Source: MGIIa-L3 sp038150305
GTDB lineage: Archaea > Thermoplasmatota > Poseidoniia > Poseidoniales > Poseidoniaceae
Assembly (NCBI GenBank): GCA_038150305.1
Contig: JAYOTG010000033.1
Location: 1 to 18,259, forward strand
Reading direction: 5' to 3'
Length of the DNA stretch: 18,259 nucleotides
The notes under the pieces: generated by a model
Seen by the model: only the letters and a program-made list of their open reading frames with translations
Database searches by the model: none
Told to the model about the DNA's origin: nothing
In this document: one piece after another, positions 6,897 through 14,165 of the stretch
Numbering within the stretch: position 1 is the first letter of the stretch
Layout: the number at the start of each line of letters is the position of its first letter
Position numbers and translations under genes: made by a program

Positions 6897-7991
6897 TCAG
6901 CCCTCAAGCAGGGCGCTGAAGGTGGCGAGCATCACTTCGAGGGTGGCGACGTCCATGCCGCCGAGGGCAGCGGCCGCGTCTTCAGGCACCAGGCTGTGGT
7001 GGCGGTAGCCGTTGGTTTCGGGCAGGTCCGCACCCTCGAGCACGCTGTACATCAGGTTCTCGTACGGCATCTGGGCGTTGGCTTCTGGACTCACCAAGTG
7101 CGCGAGGAAGGCCTCCGCAGCCGTGGTGTTGGCCGCACCGGCAAGCACCGCTCCATACTCGATTTGGTGGTAGACCGCGCCCGGGAGCGCGATGGCCGTC
7201 GATTGCGTGCTGTTGTCGCTGTAGTAAGCCTCCACACCGGGTGAGTGGCAATAGGAGACGGTGGCCGCGGCATCACCGACGTGGCCTTCTTCCCACACGC
7301 CATAACCGCCGCTGTAGTGGATTTCGTAGGCTTCGGACCATCCGGTGGTGATGATGGGCTCGTTGAGGAGCATCGCTTCCCACCACGACCAGGCGTCGTC
7401 GCCGAGCCCTTGCAAGGTGGCGAGGAAGAAGGCCCGCCCGGGCGAGGAACTGAGCGGTGAGGGGATCGCCACTTTGCCCGCCCATTCGTCTTCGGTCAGG
7501 TTCCACAGGCTCGTCGGCATGGTGTCCACCACGGCACCGTCGACGTTGAGGCAGATGTAGCCGTGATCGAAGGGGACGCCGTGGTCCGTCAGGCTGGCAC
7601 CTTCCTCGAGCACGGCGCCGTCAAGTCCTGCGAGATCAACGCCGTGAAGGTGGATGAGGCAGCGGTTGACGGCGAAGGGCAGGTAACTGCCGTCCAACCC
7701 AAGGGCCACGTCCACTTGTGGCGCGCCTCCGTAGAGCAGCACCTGTTCGAGGATGCTTCCGGCGTCGTCGGCACGAATGAGTTCAACCTCGATGCCGGTT
7801 TCGTTGGTGAAATCTTGGAGGAATTCCTCGGACAGCGAGGCGATGTCGTAGGTCAGGACGCGCAGCACGCCGTCGTCTTCTCGAAGCGTGGCTTCGAATT
7901 CGCTGCAGTCCTCAGCCAGGAGCAGCTCCTCGCCGAGGCAACCGCTGAGGCTGGCGCACAGCAGCAAGGCGACGATGAAGAGTGACCTCAT
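6897..7991 (-). CDS. thiB: Thiamine-binding lipoprotein of ABC transporter
   Basis: A 364-residue substrate-binding protein. The ATG at 7991 begins a signal peptide with lipobox LSGC, lipidation Cys18, and overlaps the thiR stop as ATGA. The mature part follows the ThiB/TbpA pattern: VLTYDIASLSEEF (45-57), VDVALGLDGSYL (93-104), FDHGYICLNVD (141-151), the inter-domain GWSEAY (217-222), SYCHSPG (246-252) and a C-terminal MPYENLMYSVLEGADLP (308-324). In ThiB, aromatic residues of these segments stack on thiamine; whether each contact is kept needs structural alignment. It is anchored outside the cell and delivers ligand to ThiP. Iron-binding relatives usually show a Tyr pair for metal, which I do not see, so thiamine or a phosphorylated form is the best call. 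Confidence 0.88.
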   Translation of the reverse strand: MRSLFIVALLLCASLSGCLGEELLLAEDCSEFEATLREDDGVLRVLTYDIASLSEEFLQDFTNETGIEVELIRADDAGSILEQVLLYGGAPQVDVALGLDGSYLPFAVNRCLIHLHGVDLAGLDGAVLEEGASLTDHGVPFDHGYICLNVDGAVVDTMPTSLWNLTEDEWAGKVAIPSPLSSSPGRAFFLATLQGLGDDAWSWWEAMLLNEPIITTGWSEAYEIHYSGGYGVWEEGHVGDAAATVSYCHSPGVEAYYSDNSTQSTAIALPGAVYHQIEYGAVLAGAANTTAAEAFLAHLVSPEANAQMPYENLMYSVLEGADLPETNGYRHHSLVPEDAAAALGGMDVATLEVMLATFSALLEG

Positions 7992-8860
7992 CCCGTCGCC
8001 TCCGTCACGTGAAGCACGGCCATGAGACGATTGGCGCGGTCCACCACGTCCAAGGGATGGTGCCCGAATACGTACAGACCCGGTTCCCAGCCGTAGCCGC
8101 CCCGGTCCAGCACCACATCGATGGGGCCGTCTCGCCCCTCCAGCACGCCACGAGGTGCCTCGGCCACGTTCCACTCGAGGGCGCCCAACGCGCGGTCAAT
8201 GATGTCCATCCGTGGACCCTGCTCGTTGGCAGGCGCCCGGAGGTTGAGCACGGCCGTGCGTTCTGCATCGTAGGCGCGCACGTCCATCAGCAGGCCGGCC
8301 AGGCTCTTCGAGGCGCCCATGGCCGGGGTGGAGTGGTGCTTGAGGGCGCCGTCCACCACCGTGATCTTCCCTGGGTAGGCCGCCACCTGGTCGGCGGAGG
8401 TGGCTTCTTCGGCACATGCGGCGAGGTTGAACCCGACCGCAGGAATCCAGTTGAGCAGCCGGGCAGGGTCGAGGCGGCCACGTGCCCACTCCAAGCGTCG
8501 CAGGAGGGCCAAATCTGCCTGATCGCCGGTCAAGTCTGTGCCGGTCAGCGACTTGTCGTAGCGCAGGGTTTGGTTGCCGGACAGCTGCACTTCGACGATG
8601 AAGCGCTGGCGGAGGACGCGAACGTGTTCGCCGTTTTGGTCGAGCGCGTTGGCCAATTCGTTCGCCCAACCGTCGATCATCACCTCGTCTGCTGAGGGCC
8701 CCAAGCTCGGTGCGTCGCGGTGGTACTGACGCGAGACGGTGGATTGTGTGGTGCCGAGGATGTCCGCAATGTTGGCTTGTGACCAGCCGCGTGAGCGGAG
8801 CCCGAGTCCAATTTGGTGATGCAGTCGTTCAAGCCACGTCGCGGCCGTGTGTCCAAGCAT
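7988..8860 (-). CDS. thiR: ThiR-type regulator: HTH plus ThiN domain
   Basis: A 290-residue transcription factor. Residues about 10-48 form a helix-turn-helix (RGWSQANIADILGTTQSTVS). Residues about 130-285 match the ThiN domain: VGFNLAACAEEA (142-153), VAAYPGKITVVDG (159-171), and MGASKSLAGLLMDVRAYDAE (181-200). In archaea, HTH-ThiN proteins (ThiR) sense a thiamine phosphate with the ThiN domain and control thiamine synthesis and uptake genes. Free-standing or ThiD-fused ThiN is instead a thiamine phosphate synthase, so residual catalysis cannot be excluded from sequence alone. As the first gene of the operon it probably autoregulates. The start at 8860 lies about 25 bases after a TATA-like box, suggesting a leaderless mRNA. 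No THI-box riboswitch could fit such a transcript. Confidence 0.88.
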   Translation of the reverse strand: MLGHTAATWLERLHHQIGLGLRSRGWSQANIADILGTTQSTVSRQYHRDAPSLGPSADEVMIDGWANELANALDQNGEHVRVLRQRFIVEVQLSGNQTLRYDKSLTGTDLTGDQADLALLRRLEWARGRLDPARLLNWIPAVGFNLAACAEEATSADQVAAYPGKITVVDGALKHHSTPAMGASKSLAGLLMDVRAYDAERTAVLNLRAPANEQGPRMDIIDRALGALEWNVAEAPRGVLEGRDGPIDVVLDRGGYGWEPGLYVFGHHPLDVVDRANRLMAVLHVTEATG

Positions 8861-8881
8861 GACCGTGCCTGAGCCCGGCGG

Positions 8882-8889
8882 TATTTAGG
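8882..8889 (-). promoter_or_regulatory. TATA-like box for the thiR-thiBPQ operon
   Basis: On the minus strand CCTAAATA lies with its centre about 25 bases before the thiR ATG at 8860. In archaea the TATA centre is usually 25-27 bases before transcription start, so the mRNA would begin at or next to the ATG. The surrounding bases are GC-rich, which makes the AT-rich core stand out. Confidence 0.55.
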
Positions 8890-8903
8890 TTGAATCATCT
8901 CTC

Positions 8904-8916
8904 ATGCAAATTGCAT
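8904..8916. promoter_or_regulatory. Perfect 13-base palindrome, candidate ThiR operator
   Basis: ATGCAA-A-TTGCAT is a perfect inverted repeat (six-base arms, one central base). It lies in the only AT-rich stretch between the divergent thiR and decarboxylase genes, about 15 bases upstream of the thiR TATA-like box. A dimeric HTH regulator would bind such a site. It sits 44-56 bases upstream of thiR and 75-87 bases upstream of the decarboxylase ATG, so it could act on both. Assignment to ThiR is inference from position. Confidence 0.5.
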
Positions 8917-8990
8917 TTTGATTCCACGACCGTTCTGTCGTGCGCGGGAGAAGGGCGTCCTTCAAAGGCCGCCAATGGCCCCCGGGGTCC

Positions 8991-10436
8991 ATGGAGGAGG
9001 GCGACTCGCGCTTCCTCGAGTCGGTGCTGGCCGAGGTCTTGGCGTACTTGGAGCCGCCCAAGGACGGCCGCATCAGGCAAGATTTGTCTCCCTCCAGCCT
9101 TCGCAAAACCACCGACCTTGACCTGCCGCTGGTCGGTGCTGGCCTGGACCGTGTGCTGGACGACATCCGCACCTACCTCTCCCAAGCGGTGCGGACCGAT
9201 CAGCCGGGATTCATGAACCCCCTCTGGGGCGGACTGACGCCCGAAGGTTTGGCCGGAGAATTGGTCACGGCGGCCACGAACACCTCGATGTACACCTACG
9301 AAATCGCACCGTTGGCGAGCCTGATTGAGACGGCGGTGCTCGACCGCATGCGTCAACACCTTCGCATGCCCACGGGAGCAGGCACGCTGACCACGGGGGG
9401 CTCGAACGGGAACCTGATGGGCGTGTTGTGCGCCCGACAAGCCGCCCTCCCTGCGTCCGGTCACGACGGCTTTGACGGACGCTCCTGGTGCATGTTCGTG
9501 TCCAAAGAGGCGCATTACTCCGTGGCCATGGCCGCGAACGTTCTCGGTCTGGGTCGTGCGAATCTGATCAAGGTGGACACCGATGGCCAGGGTCGGATGG
9601 ACCCCTCGGCGCTCGACCACGCCATCCGCCGCGAGGCGAACTTGGGCCGTCGTCCGCTGTGCGTGGTGGCCACGAGCGGCACGACGGTTCGCGGAGCCTT
9701 CGACCCGATTGACGGCATCGCCGAGGTCTGCGAAACGCATGGCGTGTGGCTCCACGTTGACGCGGCGTGGGGTGGTTCGTGCCTCTTTTCGACCACCCAT
9801 CGGCACCTGATGGACGGCGTGGAGCGCGCCGACAGCGTGTGTTGGGATGCGCACAAAATGATGGGTCTGCCTTTGGTGTGCAGCGCGTTCATCGTGAAGC
9901 GCGCCGACGTGCTCCGAGCCGCCTGTGCGCACGGCAACGAGGCCCACTACCTCTTCCACGACGATGCGGAAGACCAAGACCTCGGCCGTCTGTCGCTTCA
10001 ATGCGGGCGCCGCAATGACGCCCTCAAGCTCTTCCTCGCGTGGCGATCCCGCGGCGATGCGGGCTGGGGCGCGCTCGTGGACCGATACATGGACCTCGCC
10101 GCCCACTTGGCCGAACGTGTCCGCGAGGAGCCGCACCTCGAACTGGTTGGGGAACCCACCTGGACCAACGTGTGCTTCCGTCACGTGCCTGAGGGCCTGC
10201 CGCACCTTGGCGAAGCGATCGACGCGCACAACGCTGCCCTTCGCGCCGCCCTGCTTGAAGAAGGGAAATTCATGGTCAGCCGTGCCGACTTGGACCAGCG
10301 GGTCGTGCTCCGTTCCGTCATCGCCAACCCTGCGGTGGAGGCCTCGACGCTGGACGACTTGGTCGACCACGTGCTTCGCTTGGCGCGGACCCTCCCCGTA
10401 GACGTGGGGTCACAGGTTGAAGAACCGCGGACCTGA
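8991..10436 (+). CDS. PLP-dependent group II decarboxylase (GAD/CSAD-like)
   Basis: A 481-residue fold-type I PLP enzyme. Landmarks are the TNTSMYTYEIAP segment (96-107), TTGGSNGNLMG (134-144), SKEAHYS with the cofactor-stacking His175, HVDAAWGG with Asp257, and WDAHKMMG with Schiff-base Lys289. The long match in style to animal glutamate and cysteine-sulfinate decarboxylases includes LQCGR (336-340), WTNVCFRHVP and the C-terminal VISNPA-like VIANPA. Candidate products are GABA, beta-alanine or hypotaurine; the substrate cannot be fixed by eye. The start at 8991 is preferred to an in-frame GTG at 8940, because the extra 17 codons use rare AGA-AGG and read as non-conserved. It is divergent from thiR and followed after 9 bases by gcvT, so the two are probably co-transcribed. 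Confidence 0.88.
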   Translation: MEEGDSRFLESVLAEVLAYLEPPKDGRIRQDLSPSSLRKTTDLDLPLVGAGLDRVLDDIRTYLSQAVRTDQPGFMNPLWGGLTPEGLAGELVTAATNTSMYTYEIAPLASLIETAVLDRMRQHLRMPTGAGTLTTGGSNGNLMGVLCARQAALPASGHDGFDGRSWCMFVSKEAHYSVAMAANVLGLGRANLIKVDTDGQGRMDPSALDHAIRREANLGRRPLCVVATSGTTVRGAFDPIDGIAEVCETHGVWLHVDAAWGGSCLFSTTHRHLMDGVERADSVCWDAHKMMGLPLVCSAFIVKRADVLRAACAHGNEAHYLFHDDAEDQDLGRLSLQCGRRNDALKLFLAWRSRGDAGWGALVDRYMDLAAHLAERVREEPHLELVGEPTWTNVCFRHVPEGLPHLGEAIDAHNAALRAALLEEGKFMVSRADLDQRVVLRSVIANPAVEASTLDDLVDHVLRLARTLPVDVGSQVEEPRT

Positions 10437-10445
10437 GTCGCGGGC

Positions 10446-11564
10446 ATGAGCGACGGACCGCTGGTGCGCACCCCCCTCTACGACGAGCACGTCGCCCTCG
10501 GCGGGCGCATTGTGGACTTCCACGGCTTTGAGTTGCCCATCTGGTACAGTTCGATCTCGGAAGAGCACGTGGCCACCCGGACCGGTGCAGGCCTGTTCGA
10601 CGTGTCCCACATGGGCCTGTTTCGATTCAAGGGCGCGGACGTGCGTGGTTGGCTCCAGACCCTCGCGACCCAGCGGGTGACGGCCGTGACGCCGGGCCGC
10701 TGCGCCTACACCCACTTCATGGACGACGACGGCCACATCATCGACGACATGATCTTCGCCGTCACCTCGGAGGACGAAATCTTGGGCGTACCCAACGCCT
10801 CGATGATCGCGGTCATGCACCAATGGTTCAGCGAGCACCTTCCCGAGGACGGCTCCGTGACGCTCGAGGACCTGTCCGATGATACGGCGATTCTGGCGCT
10901 TCAAGGCCCACAGGCCAAGGACGTGCTCTCCGCGGTGCTCGGCGAGGGCGCGCACGTCGGACGCTTCCGCTGGTCGCCCCTCGACGGCGCTGCCCTCGGC
11001 ATCAGCGGCTACATTCAGGGCACGGGATACACCGGCGAGGCGGGCTACGAAATCCTCGTGCCCAACGACGACGCTGCGCCGTTGTGGCGTGCGCTGATCG
11101 AGGCCGGAGCGACACCGGTCGGCCTTGGTGCACGTGACACGCTCCGCCTCGAGAAGGGCTTCCTCCTTTCTGGCGTCGACTTCCTATGGCCGTCTTTGGG
11201 CACCACGGAAGCCCAGGCCTTCCTTGCCCGTGACTCGTGGGAGACCAACGTGCCCTTCGGCTGGGGCTTCGACCATGACCACCCCGGCGCTAAGAAGATG
11301 CGGAGCCATGGCGACGACGACGCACGGTGGTGGGGCGTGCGCTACCTCGAGAAGGGGCCGCTTCCCCGACCCGGAAAGGCCGTGACCGACCTCGACGGTG
11401 CGCCCATCGGAGAACTCACCTCTGGCGCTCCCGCGCCTTCGCTCGACAACGTCGGCATCGGCATCGGCTACATCGCCGGTGTCAACGAAGGCGTCGAGGT
11501 CCTGGTGCAAGCCAGTCCTCGCAAAGCGGTCCGTGCTGTGGTCATCCGACCGCCCTTCGTCTGA
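10446..11564 (+). CDS. gcvT: Glycine cleavage T-protein (aminomethyltransferase)
   Basis: A 372-residue folate enzyme that takes the aminomethyl group from lipoylated H-protein, releases ammonia and makes 5,10-methylene-tetrahydrofolate. Visible family motifs are LYDEHVALGGRIVDFHGFELP (11-31), FDVSHMG (51-57), GHIIDDMIF (96-104) with the catalytic aspartate of the DD pair (100/101), ALQGPQA (151-157), and GYTGEAGYEI (194-203). Length matches ordinary GcvT. It starts 9 bases after the decarboxylase stop. The other glycine cleavage genes gcvPA and gcvPB lie on the same strand about 1.2 kb downstream, beyond an oppositely oriented glycosyltransferase gene. Whether the archaeal cofactor is tetrahydrofolate or a modified pterin is not visible. 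Confidence 0.95.
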   Translation: MSDGPLVRTPLYDEHVALGGRIVDFHGFELPIWYSSISEEHVATRTGAGLFDVSHMGLFRFKGADVRGWLQTLATQRVTAVTPGRCAYTHFMDDDGHIIDDMIFAVTSEDEILGVPNASMIAVMHQWFSEHLPEDGSVTLEDLSDDTAILALQGPQAKDVLSAVLGEGAHVGRFRWSPLDGAALGISGYIQGTGYTGEAGYEILVPNDDAAPLWRALIEAGATPVGLGARDTLRLEKGFLLSGVDFLWPSLGTTEAQAFLARDSWETNVPFGWGFDHDHPGAKKMRSHGDDDARWWGVRYLEKGPLPRPGKAVTDLDGAPIGELTSGAPAPSLDNVGIGIGYIAGVNEGVEVLVQASPRKAVRAVVIRPPFV

Positions 11565-11567
11565 GGC

Positions 11568-12695
11568 TTACGCCAGCAGACCCTCGATGGCTTCGAGCCA
11601 CGCAGATCGCATGCCATCAGGCATCCGTCCTGCGTTATTGGGAACGGTGAGGGCTCGCGCGTCGTGAAGTGCGGCAACGAGCGCATCAGCATCGTTCCAT
11701 GTGCACGCAACACCGAAGCCCTCAATGGTGGCGATGTCGCCCATCAACGCCTCGGCGTTGACCACGCTCGGCACGCCACGCACGGCCGCCTCGAACATGC
11801 GAACGGGCAAAGCGCCGTCGGCGATGTTGCCCCGGCTCGGGTCATAGAGCGCAATGGACACGTCCACGCCGTCATGCAGCCGATCGAGGTCCGCATGGGC
11901 AAAGGCTCCTTCCGCTTCCACCTCCAAGCCTGAATCCGCGAGTCGCTGCCGTGCCGCTTCAGCGGCCACGCCGTCGCCCGCCCAGCGCAACACCGGGCGT
12001 TGGTCCTCCGGCATCGAGGTGAGCGCCTGCATCAGAAGGTCAACGGTGGCCAGGTCACGCACACGACCGAGGCAAGCCACACGCCACGTGCCGTCGGGTG
12101 TTGCCGGTCGGAAGGTTCCCTCATCGGGGCGGTTCTCAAGGACGCGGGCCTGACGGCCCCATGCTTCCACCTGCTGTTGGAGGCCGGGACGGCCGCCTTC
12201 GGCGACGGCGCCGCTGGTCGTGACGATAAGGTCCGCGTGCGGCAAGCCTTGCCGTGTGCGTTGCTCCAGCCAGCGGCTGGCGAAGCGCCGGTCGAGCCGG
12301 TTGGGTGCGCCAATTTTGGCCCACGTGTGGCGCAGGTCGTGCATGTCAAACACGGTCGCGATGCCCTTCTTTCGCAGCCTTCGTGCGAGCGGGAGCGTGT
12401 CGGCGTCGTGGCAGACCACGAGGTCCGGTGTGGCGTCTTCGCACGCTCGGAGCGCGCTTTGGCGGAAGGCGCGCAGACCGCGAAGCGTGGCGAAACTGGC
12501 CCCGTAAGGGTGCACTCCAAGGTGATGCCGCACCACGTCGACGCCATCCACCGTTTCGAGCGGAGCGTGTTCCTCTCCGCGATCGAAGGCGTGCACCGTG
12601 ACCTGATGGCCGGCCTCGACCAGCCAGCGCGCCTGCCGAAGCACGCGCGGGTCTGGGGCGCAGGCGTTGGTGACGAGCATCACCACCTTGGCCAT
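11568..12695 (-). CDS. GT4-type glycosyltransferase
   Basis: A 375-residue GT-B-fold enzyme. The N-terminal half begins VVMLVTNACAPDPRVLRQARWL with the usual loop and arginine-rich helix, and has the VCHDADTLPLA segment near 94-104 and a VFDMHDLRH segment near 115-123. The C-terminal nucleotide-sugar domain starts near WRVACLGRVRDL (204-215) and ends with the donor-binding LPVRMFEAAVRGVPSVV (296-312), containing the conserved Glu302. There is no signal peptide or membrane segment, so it probably acts at the cytoplasmic membrane face on a lipid or surface glycan. Donor and acceptor are unknown. It converges on gcvT with only three bases between stops and is divergent from gcvPA. Confidence 0.88.
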   Translation of the reverse strand: MAKVVMLVTNACAPDPRVLRQARWLVEAGHQVTVHAFDRGEEHAPLETVDGVDVVRHHLGVHPYGASFATLRGLRAFRQSALRACEDATPDLVVCHDADTLPLARRLRKKGIATVFDMHDLRHTWAKIGAPNRLDRRFASRWLEQRTRQGLPHADLIVTTSGAVAEGGRPGLQQQVEAWGRQARVLENRPDEGTFRPATPDGTWRVACLGRVRDLATVDLLMQALTSMPEDQRPVLRWAGDGVAAEAARQRLADSGLEVEAEGAFAHADLDRLHDGVDVSIALYDPSRGNIADGALPVRMFEAAVRGVPSVVNAEALMGDIATIEGFGVACTWNDADALVAALHDARALTVPNNAGRMPDGMRSAWLEAIEGLLA

Positions 12696-12753
12696 GGCAT
12701 GCGACGTGCGGTCGAGGCCATGAGGATTCGCCGTGCTGTGTCCGGATGACGAT

Positions 12754-12790
12754 GATTAAATCCGGCCGATATTGGTCTCGGCTGAGGTGG
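12754..12790 (+). promoter_or_regulatory. Probable gcvPA promoter and ribosome-binding site
   Basis: The spacer between the divergent glycosyltransferase and gcvPA contains an AT-rich GATTAAAT at 12754-12761. GAGGTG at 12784-12789 lies five bases before the gcvPA ATG. A transcript starting about 25 bases after the AT box would have a very short leader just including the Shine-Dalgarno sequence. GATATTGG at 12769-12776 is an alternative TATA-like match. The same AT box could serve the minus strand. Confidence 0.35.
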
Positions 12791-12794
12791 CACG

Positions 12795-14165
12795 ATGGTC
12801 GACCAACTCCCCAACCTTGGACGCGAAGCCGAGATGCTGAGTGCGATGGGCTACGCGTCCATGGACGACTTGTTTTCCGACGTGCCCGTTGACGTTCGAA
12901 TGCAAGATGATCTGCCGCTCCGCCCGCCTCAGACCGAGGAAGAGATCATCGCCGACGCGCGCCGCTTGCTCGGTGCGAACGTGCCCCTTGGAAGCATGGC
13001 CTCCTTCATCGGCGCGGGGCTCTACCGAAACCACGTTCCCGCCGCGGTCTTCCAGCTGGTCACGCGTGGCGAGTTCCTGACCGCCTACACGCCCTATCAG
13101 GCCGAAGTGAGCCAAGGCATGCTGCAAGCCATGTGGGAATTCCAGGGCCTCATCAGCGAATTGGTCGGTCTCCCCGTGGCCAACCTCTCCGTCTACGACG
13201 GCTCCTCCGCAGCGGCCGAAGCCATCACCTGCGCGGTTCGGGTGCACGGCCGCAAGGCCACGCAGAAGGGCGTGGTGTACGTGTCCGAACTCGTTCCGCC
13301 CGACCGCTGGTCCGTGATTCACAACTACACGCAGGGCGGTGGCATCGAACTGCGTAAGCTCCGCCACCTCGAGGACGGCACGCTGGACCCTGCTTCGGTG
13401 GCGGAAGCCGCCGGTGCGTGTGCGGTCTACGTCGAGCAACCCAACCCGCTCGGCCTCTTGGACACGAGCCTTGTCGGCGTGAAGGACATCGTCGGTGAGC
13501 ACACCGCCTTCATCGTGGGCGTCAACCCGGTCTCCCTCGGCCTCTACGAGGCGCCTGGCCACTACGGTGCCGACATCGTGGTCGGCGAAGGCCAGCCCTT
13601 CGGCTCGCCCATGACCGCCGGCGGTCCGATCTACGGCATCTTCGCGTGCTCCAAGGCCTACATGCGCCAAATGCCGGGCCGCATCGTCGGTCGCACGATC
13701 GACGAAGACGAGCAAACCGCGTATTGCCTGACCCTGTCCACCCGTGAGCAGCACATCCGCCGTCACCGCGCGACGTCGAACCTCTGCACCAACGAGACCC
13801 TCATCGCGCTCATGGGCGCGATGCACATGTCGCTGCTCGGGCCTGAAGGCGTGCGCGCCCTCGCGGTGCGAAACGCCGCTGCCCTCCATGCGGTTGTCGA
13901 CGCGCTGAAGGGCGTCGCTGGCGTCGAATTCGTCCACCCGGACGGCCATCACTTCAACGAAATCGCCGTTCGCCTTCCCGGCCCCGCGGCCGACTGCATC
14001 ACCGCACTCGAAGCCTACGGCGTCTTGCCTGGTTTTGATCTTGGACGCTGGTCGGACGACCGTGCAGACCAGCTCTTGGTCACCGCGACCGACCAAACGC
14101 GGCCCGAGGAGATCGAGCGCTTGGCCACGGCCATGGCCGCATGGTGCGCGGAGGTGGTCGCATGA
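12795..14165 (+). CDS. gcvPA: Glycine decarboxylase P-protein, subunit 1
   Basis: A 456-residue N-terminal half of the two-gene glycine cleavage P-protein. With subunit 2 it decarboxylates glycine on PLP and loads the aminomethyl group on the lipoyl arm of H-protein. Family motifs seen are FIGAGLYRNHVPAAV (71-85), RGEFLTAYTPYQAEVSQGML (91-110), WEFQ (114-117) and VYDGSSAAAEA (133-143). This subunit lacks the Schiff-base lysine, which lies in the partner. Its length is normal for the split form used by archaea and many Gram-positive bacteria. The stop overlaps the gcvPB start as ATGA, so the two subunits are translationally coupled. Confidence 0.96.
   Translation: MVDQLPNLGREAEMLSAMGYASMDDLFSDVPVDVRMQDDLPLRPPQTEEEIIADARRLLGANVPLGSMASFIGAGLYRNHVPAAVFQLVTRGEFLTAYTPYQAEVSQGMLQAMWEFQGLISELVGLPVANLSVYDGSSAAAEAITCAVRVHGRKATQKGVVYVSELVPPDRWSVIHNYTQGGGIELRKLRHLEDGTLDPASVAEAAGACAVYVEQPNPLGLLDTSLVGVKDIVGEHTAFIVGVNPVSLGLYEAPGHYGADIVVGEGQPFGSPMTAGGPIYGIFACSKAYMRQMPGRIVGRTIDEDEQTAYCLTLSTREQHIRRHRATSNLCTNETLIALMGAMHMSLLGPEGVRALAVRNAAALHAVVDALKGVAGVEFVHPDGHHFNEIAVRLPGPAADCITALEAYGVLPGFDLGRWSDDRADQLLVTATDQTRPEEIERLATAMAAWCAEVVA

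Noticed and set aside
7992..8174. Upstream extension of thiB by 61 codons
   Set aside because: It is arginine/glycine-rich shadow of thiR; the ATG at 7991 begins a signal peptide and overlaps the thiR stop as ATGA.
7988..8900. THI-box (TPP) riboswitch ahead of the thiamine operon
   Set aside because: The TATA-like position implies almost no 5' leader, and the bases between it and thiR are too few to hold the aptamer.
8940..8990. GTG start extending the decarboxylase by 17 codons
   Set aside because: Codons include rare AGA-AGG and the residues have no family counterpart; kept only as an alternative start.
8895..10370. Long minus-strand open frame opposite the decarboxylase
   Set aside because: Shadow of the PLP decarboxylase frame; no domain and biased composition.
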